From Endomicrobium sp. (GTDB lineage Bacteria; Elusimicrobiota; Endomicrobiia; Endomicrobiales; Endomicrobiaceae): DNA of 12,696 nt. Below the pieces are notes generated by a model. It did no database searches, had not been told where the DNA came from, and saw only the letters and a list, made by a program, of their open reading frames with translations. The DNA is taken from positions 1-12,696 of the forward strand of contig JAISRM010000229.1 in the NCBI GenBank assembly GCA_031273645.1, given 5' to 3'. The position numbers and the translations under genes were made by a program. Position 1 is the stretch's first letter; every line of letters begins with the position of its first letter. Below are positions 6,938-12,696 of the stretch, in pieces.

Positions 6938-8033
6938 TGTCTTTCTCCGTTGCAATTTCGCTGATTGCCGGCAAAATCTTGTCAAACGCCTGCATTTCGC
7001 CGATTGCCGAGTCAATCTTATCAAACGCTTCTTTACAGTCAAAAGAATAAACTGATTTTTTCCCCGCAAGCCGTGAAGAGCATAGCGCTATGCGCGTATT
7101 TTTTCCTAAAGGCGCCCATTCTACGCTTTTTGACGGAGAAAAGAAACTTACCTGATTTTTGTTAAAAGCTCCGGCTATATGCACGACGCCGGTATCTATG
7201 CTTATAACTAAATCTGCGGTTTTTATAAGCGCAAAAAGCTGTTTTACATTAGTTTCTAAAGTCAGGCGGCAGTTTCTGCTAAGGCAGTCTTTGTCAGATG
7301 ACAAAAGCGGCAAAACCAAATCTTTCGTATCTTTTTGCCAGAGAAGCGCTATGTCAATTTTTCCGTCATAGCGGGCGCAAATATCTTTAATTACGGCTCC
7401 CGATAACGCTTCGTCTAAAAGCAGATAACTTCCGAAAATATTAAATATTATTCTTATTTTGTTTTTTTTCCAAAACGCTTCGGCATTTTGCAAGTATCTT
7501 TGCCCGATTTGCAAATCGTAACCTTTGCCGTCGTATTCTACGCCGAACTCTTTAAAGTAGGATATATATATTTCAAGCGTATGGATTCTAAGAGAAGGGC
7601 AGACATAATTTTTATATACGCTGAAATCTTTTTCAGTAAGTCCTAAAACAGGTTCTTTATAATGCGTTATAAAATATTTCGGATTTAAAATTCTGTAAAG
7701 TATAAAACTTTTAATTCTTATAAAAATATTAAAATCGGCAAAAACGTCTATTTGATTTCTTAATTTTATAAAGGATCGGATTTTATAATCAATACAAGCG
7801 GTAATAAACGGATTTTCGCGGAAAATATCAGCGTTTCTTTTTCTTGTCATAACGTATATTTTTGCAAAAGGATATTTTTTTCTTAAATCCCTTATCAACG
7901 GCGTAACGACAAGGGCATCTCCCAAAGCCCCTGCGGGAAATATCAAAAAACTTTTAGCTTGACGGGGATTAAACCCGGCAATTTGGGGATTTCCTAAAAA
8001 CAATAAGATTTTTCTTTTTAATTTGTTAAGCAT
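6921..8033 (-). CDS. Glycosyltransferase family 9 (heptosyltransferase-like)
   Basis: A 370-aa GT-B-fold enzyme related to ADP-heptose:LPS heptosyltransferases. It probably adds a sugar to lipopolysaccharide core or another cell-surface glycan at the cytoplasmic face of the inner membrane. The N-terminal motif GALGDALVVTPLIRDLRKKYP is at about 35-55. The C-terminal donor-binding motif TADLVISIDTGVVHIAGAF is at 272-290, with the DTGxxH core at Asp280-His285, followed by EWAPLG. The donor and acceptor cannot be named from the sequence. The C-terminus is extended by a 13-residue tandem repeat (336-348 and 349-361). The gene end overlaps lpd by 17 nt. It is the first gene of the eight-gene operon, with only a weak ribosome-binding site (GAGAG). 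Confidence 0.88.
   Translation of the reverse strand: MLNKLKRKILLFLGNPQIAGFNPRQAKSFLIFPAGALGDALVVTPLIRDLRKKYPFAKIYVMTRKRNADIFRENPFITACIDYKIRSFIKLRNQIDVFADFNIFIRIKSFILYRILNPKYFITHYKEPVLGLTEKDFSVYKNYVCPSLRIHTLEIYISYFKEFGVEYDGKGYDLQIGQRYLQNAEAFWKKNKIRIIFNIFGSYLLLDEALSGAVIKDICARYDGKIDIALLWQKDTKDLVLPLLSSDKDCLSRNCRLTLETNVKQLFALIKTADLVISIDTGVVHIAGAFNKNQVSFFSPSKSVEWAPLGKNTRIALCSSRLAGKKSVYSFDCKEAFDKIDSAIGEMQAFDKILPAISEIATEKDNVIYI
6957..7033 (-). repeat. In-frame 39-bp tandem duplication at the end of the GT9 gene
   Basis: The last part of the GT9 gene contains two adjacent copies of a 39-bp segment. They encode AFDKIDSAIGEMQ and AFDKILPAISEIA. The period is exactly 13 codons, so the frame is kept. 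The DNA copies still match well (TTCGCxGATTGCCG occurs 39 bp apart on the plus strand), so the duplication is relatively recent. Confidence 0.85.
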
Positions 8034-8307
8034 TCGAAGAATCGCTCTCGGTTACAATCTGACGGCAATTATGAGAAATTATTATAGGCTTCTAAGTAAC
8101 GCCTGCTTTATTTTTATTAAATTAAAAAAATCTTTTACAGACTTCGTCTGTTTTATGGTACGGCTTGTATCTATTTTGTCTTTCCCGCGCAAAGCAGGAC
8201 AGACTTCGTCTGTGTTTTGTCATTCCCGCGTTTTTAATATTCGTTCTTCCTACTAAGCAGCCTGCGCTCGAATGTCTCTATCGGGTGGGAATCCACTCCC
8301 TCAGTCT
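8034..8307. other. Operon leader region grading into decayed repeats
   Basis: The first ~100 bases upstream of the GT9 gene are unique and AT-rich and probably carry its promoter. From 8137 the repeat families begin: intact ACAGAC-TTC-GTCTGT hairpins at 8137-8151 and 8199-8213, and decayed fragments of the 127-bp element ends around 8180-8230 and 8286-8295. I see no gene, tRNA or riboswitch here. Confidence 0.6.
8081..8086 (-). promoter_or_regulatory. Candidate -10 box upstream of the GT9-led operon
   Basis: TATAAT on the minus strand, about 45 nt before the GT9 start codon, in the only unrepeated gap upstream of this operon. No good TTGACA-like -35 box is seen at 16-18 bp spacing (the hexamer there is AAAGCA), so this is only a candidate. 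Confidence 0.35.
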
Positions 8308-8467
8308 TGTCATTCCCGCGAAAGCGGGAATCCATTTTTACTAAAAAATTCTTCTTACATTGTCTCTTTAAAAGAAATAATGTCAGAAACTATATTAATA
8401 TTAAACATGGATCCCCGCTTTCGCGAGGATGACAGCGGCGGCTATTCCCATTTTAATTGGAATGACA
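8308..8467 (+). repeat. REPIN-like element R1 (composite)
   Basis: A 127-bp element (8308-8434) with one mismatched terminal stem (ATCCCCGC opposite GCGAGGAT), extended by GCGGCGGCT and a further palindrome ending GGAATGACA at 8467. The extension and the mismatch mirror the left-array element at 74-226. In the added palindrome one arm has diverged (TTTTAATTGG where other copies have TTTTCATGGG). Confidence 0.87.
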
Positions 8468-8562
8468 GACACAAACAAAACAGACAAATTCTGACAAAAT
8501 AGACGCTGGCTGCCAATCCTATAAACCGGATGAAGTCTAACGACTCAAAATATCTCAAAGTT

Positions 8563-8689
8563 TGTCATTCCCGCGAAAGCGGGAATCCACGTTTACTAAA
8601 AAATTCTTTTTACATTGTGTCTTTAAAAGAAATAATGTTAGAAACTATATTAATATTAAACATGGATTCCCATTTTCATGGGAATGACA
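8563..8689 (+). repeat. REPIN-like element R2 (127 bp)
   Basis: Full-length copy, GCGAAAGC-core hairpin first and ATTTTCAT-core hairpin last. The 19 bp just before it (8544-8562) repeat, inverted, the sequence flanking left-array element L2. Confidence 0.92.
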
Positions 8690-8737
8690 GACACAAACAG
8701 AGACACTGGCTGTATTTCATAAAACAGGCGAAGCCTG

Positions 8738-8759
8738 TCCCATTTTCATGGGAATGACA
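8738..8759 (+). repeat. Half element fused to a short hairpin
   Basis: One terminal hairpin of the 127-bp element (CCCAT, loop TTTC, ATGGG, then AATGACA). It is fused to the ACAGGC-GAA-GCCTGT hairpin at 8724-8738. Confidence 0.8.
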
Positions 8760-8822
8760 GACACAAATAAAACAGACCTTGCAAAAACAATTGACTACAC
8801 AGTCGAAGCCTGTCTTTTAATT

Positions 8823-8949
8823 TGTCATTCCCGCGAAAGCGGGAATCCATTTTTACTAAAAAATTCTTTTTACATTACGTTTTTAAAAACAATAATGTTA
8901 GAAACTATATTAATATTAAACATGGATTCCCATTTTCATGGGAATGACA
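8823..8949 (+). repeat. REPIN-like element R3 (127 bp)
   Basis: Full-length copy exactly 260 bp after R2, as part of a larger tandem duplication. Its ends are identical to those of R2. It differs at a few interior positions (for example TACGTTTTTAAAAACA where R2 has TGTGTCTTTAAAAGAA). Confidence 0.92.
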
Positions 8950-8997
8950 GACACAAACAGAGACACTGGCTGTATTTCATAAAACAAGCGAAGCCTG

Positions 8998-9019
8998 TCC
9001 CATTTTCATGGGAATGACA
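8998..9019 (+). repeat. Half element fused to a short hairpin (second copy)
   Basis: Second tandem copy of the half element at 8738-8759. Its adjoining short hairpin at 8984-8998 has one mismatch (ACAAGC opposite GCCTGT). A third, further decayed fusion lies at 9097-9131. Confidence 0.8.
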
Positions 9020-9096
9020 GACACAAATAAAACAGACCTTGCAAAAACAATTGACTCAACAGACGAAGCCTGCAGACACTGTCTGTGTTACATAAA

Positions 9097-9111
9097 ACAG
9101 GCGAAGCCTGT
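9097..9111 (-). terminator. Possible hairpin terminator downstream of proS
   Basis: About 45 nt past the proS stop, the minus strand reads ACAGGC, loop TTC, GCCTGT, then TTTATG. It is the first stable hairpin with a following T stretch after the rseP-ispG-greA-proS block. It is also a member of the repeat family, and its T run is short, so the role is only plausible. Confidence 0.35.
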
Positions 9112-9156
9112 CCCATTTTCATGGCAATGACGAAACACAGACACAAATTTTTATTT

Positions 9157-10875
9157 TTAACCGCAAATTTTACCGTAAATTTTTAAGATCTCTTTTATGC
9201 AATCTTGGGGCGAAAGAAGCTTTATCGCGTCTTTGGCGTCCCTTCTGGCTTTAAGTTCTACATTGCCGGCGGCGAGATTTTTTTCGCCTACGGTAATTCT
9301 GTAGGGTATTCCTATTAAATCGGCGTCTTTAAATTTTATTCCGGCTCTTTCGTCTCTGTCATCGATAAGAACGTCGATCCCTTTTGAAGAAAGCTCTTGA
9401 TATATGTTTTCTGAAACTTCTTTTATTTTTAAATCCGCAAAATTTACCGGCGCTATTATAACCTCAAAAGGCGCTATATTATCAGGCCATATTATTCCGT
9501 TATCGTCGTGAGACTGCTCTATCGTTGCGGCAAGTATTCTCGTAACTCCTATGCCGTAACAGCCCATAACCATAATATTTTCTTTGCCGTCCGAATTAAG
9601 ATAAGAAGCGTTCATAGCTTTTGAATATTTTGTTCCCAGCTTAAAGCAATGTCCTATTTCTATGCCTCTTGAAAAACTTATTTTAGATTTTTTGCATCTC
9701 GGGCATGTTTCTGACTCGGTTATATTTCTTATATCGGCTTTTATGTCGTAAGAGTAGTCTCTTGCAGCGTTGACGTTTTTTAAATGCGCGTCTTTTTTAT
9801 TTGCTCCCGCAACGGCATTTTTTAAATTCACTACCGACAAATCTGCTATAATCCTGACTTTTTTCTTTAACCCTGAAGGTCCGGCAAAACCGCACGGAGC
9901 GCCGGTAACTTCTTGGATAGTTTTTTCGTCGGCAAGCGCAAGCTCGGCAACGCCAAGCAAAGCCTGAAGCTTAATTTCGTTTACTTCGTAATCGCCCCTC
10001 ACAAGAACCGCCAAAGGTTCTCCGTCGGCAACGTAAATCATCGTCTTTATAAATTTGTCCGGCGCGACCCCCGTAAATTTTGAAACGTCTTCAACCGAAG
10101 AAATGCCGGGAGTGGAAACCTCCGTTTTTTCAAATTCGGATTCTTTGGCGTATTCAGGTTCAAGACATTCTGCTTTTTCCGCGTTTGCGCCGTAGCCGCA
10201 CTCGCAATGAGCTATTTTTTCTTCTCCGGTATCTGCTAAAACCATAAATTCGTGGGAAAAAGATCCGCCTATAGCGCCTGATGCGGCTTCAACGGGACGA
10301 AACTTAAAACCGCAGCGTTTGCAAACGTTTGCATAAGCTTGACACATTATTTTATAGTATCTGTCCAAATCTTCTTCGTCGGTGTGAAAAGAATAGGCGT
10401 CTTTCATTAAAAATTCGCGCGAGCGCATTATGCCAAAACGCGGGCGTATCTCGTCTCTGAACTTTGTCCCAAACTGATAAAGCATTACGGGCAGCTGCTT
10501 GTAAGATTTTACGTCTTTTCTGATAAGATCGGTTATTGCTTCTTCGGCGGTTGGAGCAAGACAAAATTCGGCGTCTTTTCTGTCTTTTAGCCTGAAAAGT
10601 TCTTTGCCGTAAACATTCCATCTGCCTGTTTCAATCCATAATTCTTTAGGAAAAATAAGAGGAAGAAGCGTTTCCTGCCCGCCGGCTTTATTCATTTCGT
10701 CGCGTATTATGTTTTCAACTTTCCTCAAAGCTCTTAAACCAAGCGGCAAAAACTCGTATAAACCTGAAGAAAGCTTTCTTATCATTGCAGAGCGTATCAT
10801 TAATTTTGCAGAAATTATGTCGGCATCGGAAGGGGCTTCTCTAAGCGTAGGAATATAAAGTTTGGAAAAGTACAT
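9157..10875 (-). CDS. proS: Prolyl-tRNA synthetase, bacterial type with editing domain
   Basis: Charges tRNA-Pro with proline in the cytoplasm. The class II core shows motif 1 around SSGLYEFLPLGLRAL (36-50), the APTAEE loop (107-112), motif 2 KFRDEIRPRFGIMRSREF (138-155) and motif 3 GCYGIGVTRILAATIEQ (438-454). The insertion editing domain lies at about 224-405. Lys277 in FIKTMIYVADG matches the lysine used for clearing misacylated Ala-tRNA-Pro. The anticodon-binding domain follows (about 472-572, with DDRDERAGIKFKDADLIGIPYR). The 572-aa length is normal for this form. Cysteine pairs at 224/226 and 391/394 (CPRC) flank the insertion and might bind metal. The AAGGAT site 7 nt upstream supports the start. 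It follows greA by 60 nt and is probably the last gene of its block. Confidence 0.97.
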   Translation of the reverse strand: MYFSKLYIPTLREAPSDADIISAKLMIRSAMIRKLSSGLYEFLPLGLRALRKVENIIRDEMNKAGGQETLLPLIFPKELWIETGRWNVYGKELFRLKDRKDAEFCLAPTAEEAITDLIRKDVKSYKQLPVMLYQFGTKFRDEIRPRFGIMRSREFLMKDAYSFHTDEEDLDRYYKIMCQAYANVCKRCGFKFRPVEAASGAIGGSFSHEFMVLADTGEEKIAHCECGYGANAEKAECLEPEYAKESEFEKTEVSTPGISSVEDVSKFTGVAPDKFIKTMIYVADGEPLAVLVRGDYEVNEIKLQALLGVAELALADEKTIQEVTGAPCGFAGPSGLKKKVRIIADLSVVNLKNAVAGANKKDAHLKNVNAARDYSYDIKADIRNITESETCPRCKKSKISFSRGIEIGHCFKLGTKYSKAMNASYLNSDGKENIMVMGCYGIGVTRILAATIEQSHDDNGIIWPDNIAPFEVIIAPVNFADLKIKEVSENIYQELSSKGIDVLIDDRDERAGIKFKDADLIGIPYRITVGEKNLAAGNVELKARRDAKDAIKLLSPQDCIKEILKIYGKICG

Positions 10876-10935
10876 TGTTTAATCCTTTTAATCGGAACTT
10901 AAAAAAACGGCGCGGCGACCTGTTAAACTCTAAAG

Positions 10936-11397
10936 TTAACGGCTTATCGTTAAAATTTTAAACTTTGCTTTACCCGCCGGAAGTTCTACTTCCACCGTTT
11001 CGCCCGCTTTATGACCGAGCAATCCTTGAACTAACGGAGACTGGACGGAAATTTTACTTTCCGCCGGATCGGCTTCTTCCAGATCAACTATCGTATATTT
11101 ATAATCATCTCCGTCTTCGTCTTGAAGCGTTACGGTAACGCCTATAAAAACTTTGTCAGGTTCTATATTGAGTTCTTCTATTATCTTTGCGTTTGAAAGC
11201 TTTGCGTCGATCTCGGCGATTCTTCTCATCAGGTTGGTAAGCGTTTCTTTGGCGGCGTGATATTCGGCGTTTTCTCTTAAATCGCCGTGCTCTCTTGCTC
11301 TTGCTATTTCGTCTTGTATCTGCGGTTTTCTTTTTTGAAGATCTTCAATTTCTTTAATAAGTTTTTCTCTTCCTTCTCTTGTCAAATAAATTGCCAT
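10936..11397 (-). CDS. greA: Transcription elongation factor GreA
   Basis: Rescues backtracked RNA polymerase by stimulating transcript cleavage through the secondary channel. The 153-aa protein has the N-terminal antiparallel coiled coil (YLTREGREKLIKEIEDLQKR onward). The acidic tip is in GDLRENAEY (38-46, with Asp39 and Glu42 at the catalytic positions). The C-terminal FKBP-like domain starts at about residue 80 and ends with LLGHKAGETVEVELPAG. The start has a strong GAGGA site only 4 nt from the ATG. It sits between ispG and proS with moderate gaps, so it probably shares their transcript, though an internal promoter in the 52-nt gap upstream cannot be excluded. Confidence 0.97.
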   Translation of the reverse strand: MAIYLTREGREKLIKEIEDLQKRKPQIQDEIARAREHGDLRENAEYHAAKETLTNLMRRIAEIDAKLSNAKIIEELNIEPDKVFIGVTVTLQDEDGDDYKYTIVDLEEADPAESKISVQSPLVQGLLGHKAGETVEVELPAGKAKFKILTISR

Positions 11398-11449
11398 TTT
11401 ATCCTCTTTACGATAACGGGCGCTCCGCTTTTATAAAACGGCGGCGGCG

Positions 11450-12529
11450 TCAATTCATTTTTTTAATAAGCGATACGAGTTTTTTTACCCAGTCTTGCGG
11501 CTTGACCTTACCGACGGCTTTGCCGTTCTTAAAAAGAATTCCGATATTTTTTCCGCCGGCTATTCCAAAATCGGCGTCTTTGGCTTCGCCCGGACCGTTG
11601 ACTACGCAGCCCATTAACGCAACTTTTACCGGCTTTTTTAATTTTTTTAAGAACTTCATTTTTGCAACTTCCGCTTCCATTTGCGAAACTATTTTTATCA
11701 AATCAACTTCTGTTCTTGAACAGGTGGGGCATGAAATAATTTCTATGCCCGAGCTTCTTAGTTCAAGCGACTGCAAAAGAGAATACGCCGTTTTCACTTC
11801 TTCGACGGGATCGGCGGTAAGAGATACTCTTATCGTGTCGCCTATTCCCTCGTAAAGCATTATTGCCATACCCGCGCAAGATTTTATCGTCCCAGAAAAT
11901 ATAGAACCGGCTTCGGTTATCCCCAAATGCAATGGATAATTTCTTTTTGAAGCAAAAAGTTTGTAGGCTTCTGCAGTCGTAGCGATATTTGAAGCTTTCA
12001 AAGAAACCGCAATATCGTAAAAATCGCATTTCTCAAGTATTTTAACGTGTTGCATAGCGGCTTTCACAAGTTCTGCGGCGCGCGACAAATTATCGCTGAA
12101 ATTATGAACTGACTTTAAAGAACCGGCGTTTACGCCTATTCTGACGGGAATGCGGGCTTTCTTAGCTTCTTTAACAAGAGCTTCCACTCTTTCTTTAGCT
12201 CCGATATTTCCCGGATTTATTCTCAGCTTATCGACGCCCTGTTTAACCGCTTCTAAAGCTATGCGCCAGTCAAAATGAATATCTGCAACTAAAGGTATTT
12301 TAATATGTTTTTTTATACGTCTGACATTTTGCGCCGCCTGCATATCCGGCAAAGACACTCTGACAATTTCGCAGCCGGCCTCTTGAAGCTGTTTGATCTG
12401 ACGGACGGTCGCCTTCCAGTCGCGTGTGTCGGAATTAGTCATCGATTGAACGGCAACGGGAGAACCTCCGCCGATCACGACTCCTCCGACGTTAATTTTT
12501 CTCGTTTCATTTCTCGTATAAAATTTCAT
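11450..12529 (-). CDS. ispG: 4-hydroxy-3-methylbut-2-enyl-diphosphate synthase (GcpE)
   Basis: Catalyses the reductive conversion of MEcPP to HMBPP in the non-mevalonate (MEP) isoprenoid pathway, using a [4Fe-4S] cluster. The 359-aa length is typical of the bacterial form without the plant-type insertion. The TIM-barrel half opens with VQSMTNSDTRD (28-38) and includes VADIHFD (81-87) and LRINPGNIG (102-110). The cluster ligands are Cys267 and Cys270 in CPTCSRTE, Cys308 in MGCVVNGPGEA, and Glu315. The start lies 11 nt after the rseP stop with a poor ribosome-binding site, so it is likely coupled to rseP translation. An rseP-ispG-proS neighbourhood recurs in many bacteria. Confidence 0.97.
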   Translation of the reverse strand: MKFYTRNETRKINVGGVVIGGGSPVAVQSMTNSDTRDWKATVRQIKQLQEAGCEIVRVSLPDMQAAQNVRRIKKHIKIPLVADIHFDWRIALEAVKQGVDKLRINPGNIGAKERVEALVKEAKKARIPVRIGVNAGSLKSVHNFSDNLSRAAELVKAAMQHVKILEKCDFYDIAVSLKASNIATTAEAYKLFASKRNYPLHLGITEAGSIFSGTIKSCAGMAIMLYEGIGDTIRVSLTADPVEEVKTAYSLLQSLELRSSGIEIISCPTCSRTEVDLIKIVSQMEAEVAKMKFLKKLKKPVKVALMGCVVNGPGEAKDADFGIAGGKNIGILFKNGKAVGKVKPQDWVKKLVSLIKKMN

Positions 12530-12540
12530 AAACAGGACCG

Positions 12541-12696
12541 CTATTTCCCAAAAAGTTTACCTATGCCCAAACGAAGCAAATCGCTGTAAGTGGCAAACAG
12601 AAATATGGTAACGATAATAATCAACCCAACCGTGTTATATACCTGAATAGTTTTTAATCCCACAGGCTTTCTTCTTATTCCTTCGGCGATAAATAA
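12541..12696 (-). CDS. rseP: RseP-type site-2 protease, C-terminal end (partial)
   Basis: The window edge cuts this gene. Only the last 51 codons are visible, open from position 12696 to a TAG at 12541-12543. They read LFIAEGIRRKPVGLKTIQVY followed by a hydrophobic segment (NTVGLIIIVTIFLFATYSDL) and LRLGIGKLFGK. The EGIRRKP motif followed by a last transmembrane helix ending in a TYxDxxRL form is characteristic of RseP/RasP intramembrane metalloproteases. These cut anti-sigma factors and signal-peptide remnants. The catalytic HExxH and PDZ parts would lie outside the window. Position before ispG fits the common rseP-ispG order. Confidence 0.85.
   Translation of the reverse strand, partial: LFIAEGIRRKPVGLKTIQVYNTVGLIIIVTIFLFATYSDLLRLGIGKLFGK

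Larger units (their letters stand above)
8563..9072 (+). repeat. 260-bp tandem duplication
   Basis: The block 8563-8822 is repeated directly at 8823 to about 9072 with only scattered differences. Each copy holds a 127-bp element, the GACACAAACAGAGACACTGG linker, a short hairpin, a half element and an AT-rich linker. The period of 260 is not a multiple of three. The array therefore grew by duplication of larger blocks as well as by any movement of single elements. Confidence 0.88.
8130..9150. repeat. Right intergenic repeat array (no gene)
   Basis: This gene-free stretch between proS and the GT9 gene has three 127-bp elements, three half elements and several short hairpins. All full elements read in the plus direction, opposite to the left array. 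The linkers between elements match the reverse complement of left-array linkers (for example GACCTTGCAAAAACAATTGA against the left-array form GGCCTTGAAAAAACGATTGA), so both arrays come from one ancestral unit. Open frames encoding CHSRESGNP-type peptides are repeat by-products. Confidence 0.92.

Noticed and set aside
6938..7069. Longer N-terminus for lpd, starting at 7069
   Set aside because: The extra 44 residues are Arg/Lys-rich, lie in the GT9 coding region and precede the normal FAD-binding start. A good ribosome-binding site sits before 6937.
8034..8136. tRNA or glycine riboswitch upstream of the operon
   Set aside because: No cloverleaf, TTCGA-type T-arm context or paired aptamer helices are visible in this short AT-rich leader.
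8272..9017. Plus-strand open frames at 8272-8502, 8530-8757 and 8748-9017 as small genes
   Set aside because: They are the same element-derived frame in the right array; the 260-bp duplication period does not preserve a coding frame.
8130..9150. Integron attC array
   Set aside because: The palindromic units have inverted ends but not the attC core motifs. They lie in tandem without gene cassettes between them, and no integrase is seen.
10901..10907. Intrinsic terminator between greA and proS
   Set aside because: There is a T7 run on the minus strand, but the GC-rich bases before it (GGTCGCCGCGCC) do not form a convincing stem.
11415..11445. Hairpin terminator between ispG and greA
   Set aside because: A 7-bp stem (CCGTTTT with AAAAGCGG-type arm) is possible, but it has no T run after it and would interrupt an apparent operon.
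11379..11855. 158-codon plus-strand frame opposite greA/ispG
   Set aside because: It overlaps conserved ispG codons, including the iron-sulfur cysteines, and has no similarity I recognise.

Overview
The window looks like chromosomal DNA of an AT-rich, diderm (Gram-negative-type) bacterium. Outer-membrane and surface functions are present: a secretin-domain protein, a GT9 heptosyltransferase-like enzyme, RmlA, and the C-terminus of an RseP-type site-2 protease. The overall look (AT-rich genes, Tad-like pseudopilins, dense palindromic repeats) fits Elusimicrobiota, perhaps the Endomicrobium group. That placement is inference from memory of such genomes, not a database result. Every convincing gene lies on the minus strand, so transcription runs from high to low coordinates.

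Layout in transcription order. (1) 12696-9157: a housekeeping block of rseP (only the C-terminal 51 codons), ispG, greA and proS, with gaps of 11, 52 and 60 nt. It covers membrane proteolysis, isoprenoid synthesis, transcript cleavage and prolyl-tRNA charging. (2) About 8130-9150: a repeat array with no gene. (3) 8033-870: eight genes packed as one apparent operon, with junctions from a 17-nt overlap to a 28-nt gap: GT9 glycosyltransferase, lpd, gcvT, a very short secretin, a 65-aa pseudopilin, a TadE-like protein, a TadG-like protein and rfbA. (4) 1-869: a second repeat array, related to the first but in the opposite orientation.

The eight-gene operon mixes three themes: surface glycan synthesis (GT9, RmlA), two subunits of glycine cleavage (T protein and the L-protein dihydrolipoamide dehydrogenase), and a compact Tad/Flp-like envelope cassette. 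The cassette genes are joined by TAA-ATG, ATGA and 2-nt junctions, which suggests translational coupling. The secretin consists almost only of the conserved secretin core and lacks the usual N-domains. No ATPase, platform protein or prepilin peptidase is in the window.

The most unusual feature is the repeat system. Six copies of a 127-bp element (three per array; one is truncated, and one left and one right copy carry an extra palindrome) have 27-bp imperfect terminal inverted repeats. Each terminal repeat folds into an 8-bp stem with a GAAA loop. The two stem versions (C-G rich and A-T rich) differ by compensatory changes. This resembles REPIN/REP-doublet elements moved by RAYT transposases, but no transposase is present here. 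A second family of about 15-bp hairpins (ACAGAC-NNN-GTCTGT and variants) fills the linkers. Because the arrays are inverted relative to each other, they bracket the operon with an inverted repeat that could support inversion of about 7-8 kb.
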